This document shows positions 59,288-64,000 of a stretch of DNA of 64,000 nucleotides, one piece after another. This stretch comes from Clostridium sp. MCC353 (GTDB taxonomy: Bacteria; Bacillota; Clostridia; Lachnospirales; Lachnospiraceae), in the NCBI RefSeq assembly GCF_018785315.1, contig NZ_WQPN01000039.1:29750-93749 (forward strand). Reading direction: 5' to 3'. A model generated the notes under the pieces. The model saw only the letters and a list, made by a program, of their open reading frames with translations. It was not told the origin of the DNA and ran no database searches. Position numbers and translations under genes: made by a program. Position 1 is the first letter of the stretch; each line of letters opens with the position of its first letter.

Positions 59288-60688
59288 TTAAAGCATTATG
59301 TATTTCAATACGAACAAGATGGCCAGCACATACATCAGGGTGCTGATCTTCTTATCCTTAGCCTTTCCTGTTGCCAGGTTGATAACAACGTAAGAAATGA
59401 CTCCCATTGCGATGCCTTCAGAGATACTGTACATAAATGGCATTGCAATAATACAGATATAGGCCGGAATCGCTTCCGTATAGTCTGCAAAATCAATCTT
59501 AGTAATGGATGTCAGCATCAAAAATCCTACTACGATCAGAGCCGGTGCTGTTGCAAAGGACGGGATCGCAAGGAAAATCGGTGACAGGAACAGGGATAAA
59601 CCAAAGAGGATTGCCGCTACCACTGCGGTCAGACCGGAACGTCCGCCCTCAGCCACGCCTGCTGCGCTCTCTACGAACGTTGTGGTTGTGGATGTACCGA
59701 ATAAAGCGCCTGCGGATGTACCGATTGCGTCTGCCATCAATGCGCCTTTAATCTTAGGGAGCTTGCCGTCTTTGTCGAGCATATCGGCCTTTGAAGCTAC
59801 GCCGATTAAGGTTCCAAGTGTATCAAACAAATCCACGAATAAGAACGCAAACATGATTACGAAGAAATCCAGGCTAAAAATGCCTTTAAAATCGAGCTGC
59901 ATAAACGTTGGAGCCATGCTTGGAATACCAAATCCTCTGCTCAAATCAGGAAGTACGCTGAACATCCCAAGCTCTGCGTTTGGCTGGTAAAGTCCCACTA
60001 ATTCACAGATAATGCCCAAGATCCATGTGGCCAGAATCCCCCATAAGATATTGCCTTTTACATTCTTTACAACTAAAACCGCTGTGATCAGAACACCGAT
60101 TAACGCCAGTAAAACAGTGATACCAACGCTGTTAAAAGTTCCTCCTGTAACAGCTCCCTTAAATGAGAAAACAGATACTAATGTTGCGCCGTCCACGACG
60201 ATTTTTGCATTCTGCAAACCGATAAATGCGATGAATAAACCGATACCTACGGAAACCGCATGTTTTAAATTCATTGGAATTGCGTTAAAAATTGCCTCAC
60301 GTACATTGGTCAGTGACAATACGATGAAGATCAGGCCTTCAATAAATACGGCTGCCAATGCTGTCTGCCAGGGATAACCCATCTGGCCGACTACCGTATA
60401 GGCGAAGTACGCGTTCAGCCCCATGCCGGGAGCGAGAACGAAGGGATAGTTGGCAAACGCCGCCATCAAAAGGGTTGCCACCAGCGCGGCCAGCGCGGTT
60501 GCCGTAAACACGGCGCCGTTATCCATTCCGGCCCCGTCCACACCCAGGATATTGGGGTTAACCGCCAGAATATAGGCCATGGTCATAAATGTGGTAATAC
60601 CCGCTATTACTTCTGTTTTTACATCCGTATGTTTTTCCGACAGATGAAATACCCGATCCAATACATTGTCATTTGCTGTTGCCTTCAT
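59288..60688 (-). CDS. NCS2-family purine permease (AzgA/PbuG-like)
   Basis: A 466-residue membrane protein with about 13-14 helices. The AzgA-type signature GITTFMTMAYILAVNPNILG near residue 28 and GTSTTTTFVESAAGVAEGGR near residue 325 are diagnostic of the guanine/hypoxanthine/adenine branch of NCS2, rather than the xanthine/urate branch. It imports purine bases with protons. It lies between guanine deaminase and xanthine dehydrogenase genes under the riboswitch, so it probably supplies guanine or hypoxanthine to the operon. Confidence 0.93.
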   Translation of the reverse strand: MKATANDNVLDRVFHLSEKHTDVKTEVIAGITTFMTMAYILAVNPNILGVDGAGMDNGAVFTATALAALVATLLMAAFANYPFVLAPGMGLNAYFAYTVVGQMGYPWQTALAAVFIEGLIFIVLSLTNVREAIFNAIPMNLKHAVSVGIGLFIAFIGLQNAKIVVDGATLVSVFSFKGAVTGGTFNSVGITVLLALIGVLITAVLVVKNVKGNILWGILATWILGIICELVGLYQPNAELGMFSVLPDLSRGFGIPSMAPTFMQLDFKGIFSLDFFVIMFAFLFVDLFDTLGTLIGVASKADMLDKDGKLPKIKGALMADAIGTSAGALFGTSTTTTFVESAAGVAEGGRSGLTAVVAAILFGLSLFLSPIFLAIPSFATAPALIVVGFLMLTSITKIDFADYTEAIPAYICIIAMPFMYSISEGIAMGVISYVVINLATGKAKDKKISTLMYVLAILFVLKYIML

Positions 60689-60756
60689 AAAAATTCCCCC
60701 TTATATTATCATTATATTTGCCTGTTTTTCTCCTCTTTCCGGCGGGAGCTGCCATT

Positions 60757-62034
60757 TTAATGAATGATAAGATTTCCCGCCACATATTTGGCCTTGATCT
60801 GGCTGTCGCAAGCCAGGTAAATCAGACGTTCCAGGCGCTCTTTGACGCCCAAGTGCTGAGGATGTTTCAAAGAACTGTCATCCAGAACAACCGCATCCAG
60901 TTCATACCCCTTTTCAAAACTTCCCACGTTACCGAAAAACTCTCCCCCTCCTTTTGTTCCAAGATAAAATGCCTCCTCTACAGTGAGAGGTTTTAAAGAT
61001 TCATCCTGAATTCTCCAGCGCATCTTAGACGCCTGAATGGCATCCGACATGGCGCGGAATATGGATTCAGTGAAACCTCCTGCAATGTCGCTTCCCAGCC
61101 CCACTTTAATTCCTTTGTCCAGGAAACTCCGAATTGGGGCAATCCCTGAGGAAAGGTTCATGTTGGACTGGGGACAATGGGCTGCAAATACGCCCCGTTC
61201 CTTCATTCTGTCCTGTTCTTCTTCGCCGGACCACACACAATGGGCCATAATCGTCTTATACGTTCCCCCAAAAGCTCCTGTACGGTCATAGGCATCCCCA
61301 TAAAACTCCGACTGGGGGCAAAGCTCCTTCACCCATGCAATCTCACTCTGGTTTTCCGACAAATGGGACTGCAGCGGAAGGTTATAACGCTTCTGTATCT
61401 CTGAAAGCCGTTCCATCAGTTCATCTGAGCAGGTCGGTATGAATCTCGGTGTTAATATAGGTTTTACATTCTGATACCGTTTTGATGTCTCTTCCAGCCA
61501 GCGTATGGTATCTTCCGCCGACTGTTCTGTCTCTTCCACCAGTATATCAGGTGAATTCCGGTCCATGTTGACTTTTCCTACCATGGCCTTAATCCCCGTT
61601 TCTTCCAGCAGATCCATTAAAAGCTCCGTCGCCGGGGTATGGATCGTTGCGAAGATACAGGCCCTGGTGGTTGCGCTGTTCTTTAAATTGTCCGCAAAAA
61701 TGGTGTACGCCCTTTCAGCATATTCTAAGTCCCGGTACTTCGCCTCCTCCGGAAATGTATGGGTGTTCAGCCAGTCCAGCAGTTCCAAATCCATGCCTAA
61801 ACCTCTGAACGCATACTGGGGAGCATGCATATGCAGGTCAACCAGTCCAGGGATTATCAGACTGTCACCATAATCGGTCATGGGATAATCCCTAAACCCC
61901 TCCGGCAGTTCCCGGTAAACACCGGCCGAAACGCCGTTCTCACAAACCAGATACCCATTTTCCACAATCTGCACCGTCTTTTGATCGCTACTGTAACAGA
62001 TGTGGCCTTTCAGCACAAAACAATTGTTTTCCAT
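60757..62034 (-). CDS. guaD: Guanine deaminase
   Basis: A 425-residue amidohydrolase converting guanine to xanthine and ammonia. Metal ligands are in PGLVDLHMHAPQYAFRG (first His pair), QSHLSENQSEIAWVKELCP (His and Glu), MAHCVWSG (His) and GLGSDIAGG (Asp), and the family-specific NRNSPD-like DRNSPDILVE loop is present. The ATG at 62034 is supported by AGGAGG 4 bases upstream, so the longer frame to 62091 belongs to the leader. It is the first gene of the riboswitch-controlled operon guaD-permease-xdhABC. Confidence 0.94.
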   Translation of the reverse strand: MENNCFVLKGHICYSSDQKTVQIVENGYLVCENGVSAGVYRELPEGFRDYPMTDYGDSLIIPGLVDLHMHAPQYAFRGLGMDLELLDWLNTHTFPEEAKYRDLEYAERAYTIFADNLKNSATTRACIFATIHTPATELLMDLLEETGIKAMVGKVNMDRNSPDILVEETEQSAEDTIRWLEETSKRYQNVKPILTPRFIPTCSDELMERLSEIQKRYNLPLQSHLSENQSEIAWVKELCPQSEFYGDAYDRTGAFGGTYKTIMAHCVWSGEEEQDRMKERGVFAAHCPQSNMNLSSGIAPIRSFLDKGIKVGLGSDIAGGFTESIFRAMSDAIQASKMRWRIQDESLKPLTVEEAFYLGTKGGGEFFGNVGSFEKGYELDAVVLDDSSLKHPQHLGVKERLERLIYLACDSQIKAKYVAGNLIIH

Positions 62035-62148
62035 CTTGCCTCCTGTTCCAGCATTCCTCACAGAGAATTTTAGGGAAATCTCCCCTATCACCGGCCAGCT
62101 TCTGTCCGGAAGGCTTTTTTATTCAATAGGAGCACTTTCCTAACAAAT

Positions 62149-62270
62149 AAAAAAACTACCGCCTTTGCCGCCCCATGTTTTCACAGACAAATTCTCCGTG
62201 AAAACTTATAGGCAACTATTTACGGTAGTTGGTAGAGACGCTCAACCAATTATGAGCATATATAAGTTTT
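62149..62270 (-). promoter_or_regulatory. Purine riboswitch, variant aptamer with ON-type terminator
   Basis: Minus-strand aptamer 62270-62201: a 10-bp P1 (AAAACTTATA/TATAAGTTTT), P2 GCTCA/TGAGC with loop TAATTGG, junction GTCTCTACC, P3 CAACTA/TAGTTG with invariant loop CCGTAAA, and J3/1 CC before TAT. The specificity base equivalent to C74 is C, so guanine-type ligands are expected. P2 is only 5 bp, and the usual A before C74 is C. The 3' part 62205-62149 can form a terminator: GTTTTCACGGA hairpin (62205-62177), TTGCC/GGCAA, and AACTACCG of P3 with CGGTAGTT, then U7. Aptamer and terminator exclude each other, so ligand should allow read-through. Confidence 0.88.
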
Positions 62271-62312
62271 GTGAATACTATTAAATTTTTATTAAATTGT
62301 TTCTCTATTAAC

Positions 62313-62342
62313 ACAATAACACAAAAACTATCGGAATGTCAA
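62313..62342 (-). promoter_or_regulatory. Promoter of the riboswitch/purine operon
   Basis: Minus-strand TTGACA (62342-62337), an 18-base spacer and TATTGT (62318-62313), about 40 bases ahead of the aptamer. Confidence 0.7.
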
Positions 62343-62496
62343 TACCCATTTTCTCAATTAATTTTTATAGTATCAAAAAATTTTTCAGCCATTTTTAACT
62401 GGCTCAGCAGACAGGGGAAATGTATATATAGATAATATCAATATATGCTAATAAAGCTTATTTCAGAATCCTGATAGAAACTGTCCAATGCATAAA

Positions 62497-62547
62497 AAAC
62501 AGCATGGCATCCGGTTCTTCCCAAGACTGCCACGCAGTTTTTTTAAT
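62497..62547. terminator. Terminator after the glycyl-radical activase gene
   Basis: AAACAGCATGGCA (62497-62509) pairs with TGCCACGCAGTTT (62528-62540) apart from two mismatches; A and T tracts flank both sides. The rest of 62343-62496 and 62548-62631 is AT-rich with no gene I can support. Confidence 0.65.
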
Positions 62548-62631
62548 ATTTTTATTTCAAATACTCAAAACACAGCGGAAAATTTTGAGTTTCTGCCCGG
62601 CATCCCTCTGGAATCCCCGGGGCAGCTCCCT

Positions 62632-63561
62632 CTACCCAATCTTCACACCGGCCCCAGCCACTTCCAATACTTTCGCCATCCGTTCCAATTCCTCCTGTTC
62701 CGGCGCCTGAAACTGCTTCATCTCCTGATCCGGCATGTTCAGCGCCTCCAGTTTGGATAATCCCAGGTTGTGGTAAGGCAGAAGCCAGATCTGTTCCACC
62801 ATGCCGCCCAGGCTTTCCGCCAAACGGGCCACAGCCTCGATTTCACCTGCGGAATCATTGACGCCTTTGATTAACGGCAGCCTGAGCCATACCCGCTTGT
62901 TCAGCTCTTTAACGGCCTTGTTCAGGTTTTCCAGTATCTGTTCATTTCCAACGCCGGTCAAAGCTTTGTGGGTTTCCGAATCCATGTGCTTGATATCATA
63001 GAGAATGTAATCCGCTTCCTTAAATACCAGCTCTGCCATGTTCCAGGAGGCGAAGCCGCAGGTTTCCACCGCGGTTGATATCCCCGCCTCCCTGCATTTT
63101 CTCAGGGCCTGTGCGGTAAAATGAGGCTGCATCAAAGGCTCTCCTCCGCTGAACGTGACGCCGCCCCCGGACGCTTTAAAATAGATTTTATCTTTTATTG
63201 CCTCAGCCACGATCTCTTCCGCCGTGGTCTCATGACCGGCCAGAGATCTGGCTCCGTGTTCGCAGATGAGTTCCGAGGCGCAGGCTCCGCAGTTTCTGCA
63301 CCGGCTGAAATCCGTATACGATTTTCCGGTTCCAGAGACGATTGAGATGCACTGTTCGGGGCATACCGCCACACAATTTCCGCATCCGGTACAGAGCTTT
63401 GAATGAAACATCAGTTGTGGACAGCTTTCATTGGATTCCGGATTATGGCACCATTTACAGCGCAGGGGGCAGCCTTTTAAAAATACGGTTGTTCTGATTC
63501 CCGGCCCATCATGGATGCTGAACTTTTGAATATTAAAAACAGTCCCTCTGTATCCTTCCAT
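62632..63561 (-). CDS. Glycyl-radical enzyme activating enzyme (PFL-AE family, radical SAM)
   Basis: A 309-residue radical SAM activase. The SAM-cluster motif is CPLRCKWCHN (C-x3-C-x2-C, residues ~31-38) after the family start FSIHDGPGIRTTVF. Two ferredoxin-type clusters are inserted (CTGCGNCVAVCPEQC and CRNCGACASELIC, residues ~57-100), and GGGVTFSGGEPLMQ follows. The extra clusters mark activases of non-pyruvate glycyl-radical enzymes (for example glycerol/diol dehydratases, choline lyase or hydroxyphenylacetate decarboxylase). No glycyl-radical enzyme gene is in the window; it likely lies beyond the right edge, in one operon with the upstream carrier gene. Confidence 0.92.
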   Translation of the reverse strand: MEGYRGTVFNIQKFSIHDGPGIRTTVFLKGCPLRCKWCHNPESNESCPQLMFHSKLCTGCGNCVAVCPEQCISIVSGTGKSYTDFSRCRNCGACASELICEHGARSLAGHETTAEEIVAEAIKDKIYFKASGGGVTFSGGEPLMQPHFTAQALRKCREAGISTAVETCGFASWNMAELVFKEADYILYDIKHMDSETHKALTGVGNEQILENLNKAVKELNKRVWLRLPLIKGVNDSAGEIEAVARLAESLGGMVEQIWLLPYHNLGLSKLEALNMPDQEMKQFQAPEQEELERMAKVLEVAGAGVKIG

Positions 63562-63599
63562 TCCGACCTCCTTATACGATTCTTACCATTCGGTCAGCA

Positions 63600-64000
63600 T
63601 TATAAAAGACCGAAAATTCCAACCAGGCCGCCAATTCCGACCAAAGCCAGGCTCAAAAGGGAGATAACCAACTGGCCGTTAAAAAGCAGTTTCGCATGTT
63701 TTTCCACCGGGTTGGCTCCCATGATCAGCGCGCCGCCTGTGGAGAATGGAGACAAGGCCGTAATCCTGGCTCCGCAGCAGATGGAGGCCAGCATTGCGTA
63801 AGCCGGTATTCCCGTAGCTTCGGCAATTGGGGGAACCAGCGCCGCCAGCATAGGGAATACCACGCTCATGCCTCCTGAGAAAAAGCTTAAAAATCCTGCT
63901 AAAACTCCAAGGATGGCCACAATTGCCCCCGGCGATACATTTTTGCTCAAAAGCGCTGCAATAAAATCAGTCGCTCCCGCTTCACCCGCAATATTCATCA
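63600..64000 (-). CDS. Membrane carrier, C-terminal part (cut by window edge)
   Basis: At least 133 residues of the C terminus, with four hydrophobic helices and the SGGMSVVFPMLAALVPPIAE block, resembling ion-transporter-superfamily carboxylate carriers (SLC13/DctM/MatC-like). The frame is open to the end of the window, so the true start lies outside. It ends 38 bases before the glycyl-radical activase gene on the same strand and probably imports the substrate of that enzyme system. The subfamily cannot be fixed from this fragment. Confidence 0.6.
   Translation of the reverse strand, partial: MNIAGEAGATDFIAALLSKNVSPGAIVAILGVLAGFLSFFSGGMSVVFPMLAALVPPIAEATGIPAYAMLASICCGARITALSPFSTGGALIMGANPVEKHAKLLFNGQLVISLLSLALVGIGGLVGIFGLL

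Noticed and set aside
62201-62270. Adenine-type or 2'-deoxyguanosine-type purine riboswitch
   Set aside because: The specificity base is C, not U, which argues against adenine, and the position-51 equivalent is U as in guanine-type RNAs, which argues against 2'-dG classes.

Overview
The window looks like chromosome from an anaerobic, low-to-mid GC Bacillota, most likely a Lachnospiraceae gut species (Enterocloster/Hungatella/Lachnoclostridium-like). The evidence is AGGAGG-type ribosome sites throughout, frequent TTG/GTG starts, a Bacillus/Clostridium-type LexA box, BMP lipoproteins with Ala-rich linkers, a glycyl-radical activase, a three-subunit clostridial-type xanthine dehydrogenase and many MATE pumps. 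No rRNA, tRNA, CRISPR array or prophage was seen. The genus is an inference.

Layout. 1-9.6 kb: SdpI-like protein, DEAD-box helicase, CarD regulator, cold-shock protein (both of the last two behind leader hairpins), YitT, an M20 amidohydrolase with a YfcC-type carrier under a divergent LysR, and a MutS2-like ATPase without an Smr domain. 9.6-19.3 kb: a cluster of small inverted-repeat elements with 8-bp target duplications, an orphan ~200-nt transcription unit, yjdF, and a tripartite tricarboxylate transporter + two sulfatases + GntR operon behind a perfect 32-bp palindrome. A transposition-broken HI0074-family gene and a 38-bp tandem array follow. 19.3-28.7 kb: ECF sigma/anti-sigma pair, AraC and MerR regulators, a MerR-controlled MATE pump, nudC, a split chromate transporter and its LysR. 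28.7-36.9 kb: an FRG-domain/AIPR two-gene operon (candidate phage defence), XRE, EcsC, double-GNAT, HIT, and an unknown duplicated-domain protein. 37.4-40.6 kb: a MATE pump with a frameshifted TetR repressor, an ISLre2 remnant and a type I toxin-antitoxin locus. 40.6-48.8 kb: guaA, uvrA with an SOS box, and a BmrR-like MerR divergent from a third MATE pump. 49.2-62.3 kb: purine/nucleoside import and catabolism. 62.6-64 kb: a glycyl-radical activase and the end of a carrier gene.

The purine block is coherent. A variant purine riboswitch precedes guanine deaminase, an NCS2 purine permease and xanthine dehydrogenase (Mo, FAD and FeS subunits), followed by a strong terminator. The folding alternatives in the sequence suggest that ligand turns the operon on. 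Next come a P1-family peptidase and a BMP/ABC nucleoside importer with its own promoter.

The most notable non-coding content is threefold: (i) a family of 30- to 151-bp IS66-like miniature elements, one of which visibly splits a gene; (ii) two ~290-330-bp three-way-junction palindromes in convergent intergenic gaps; (iii) the variant ON-type purine riboswitch. All coordinates and pairings were read by eye; no database search or folding program was run.
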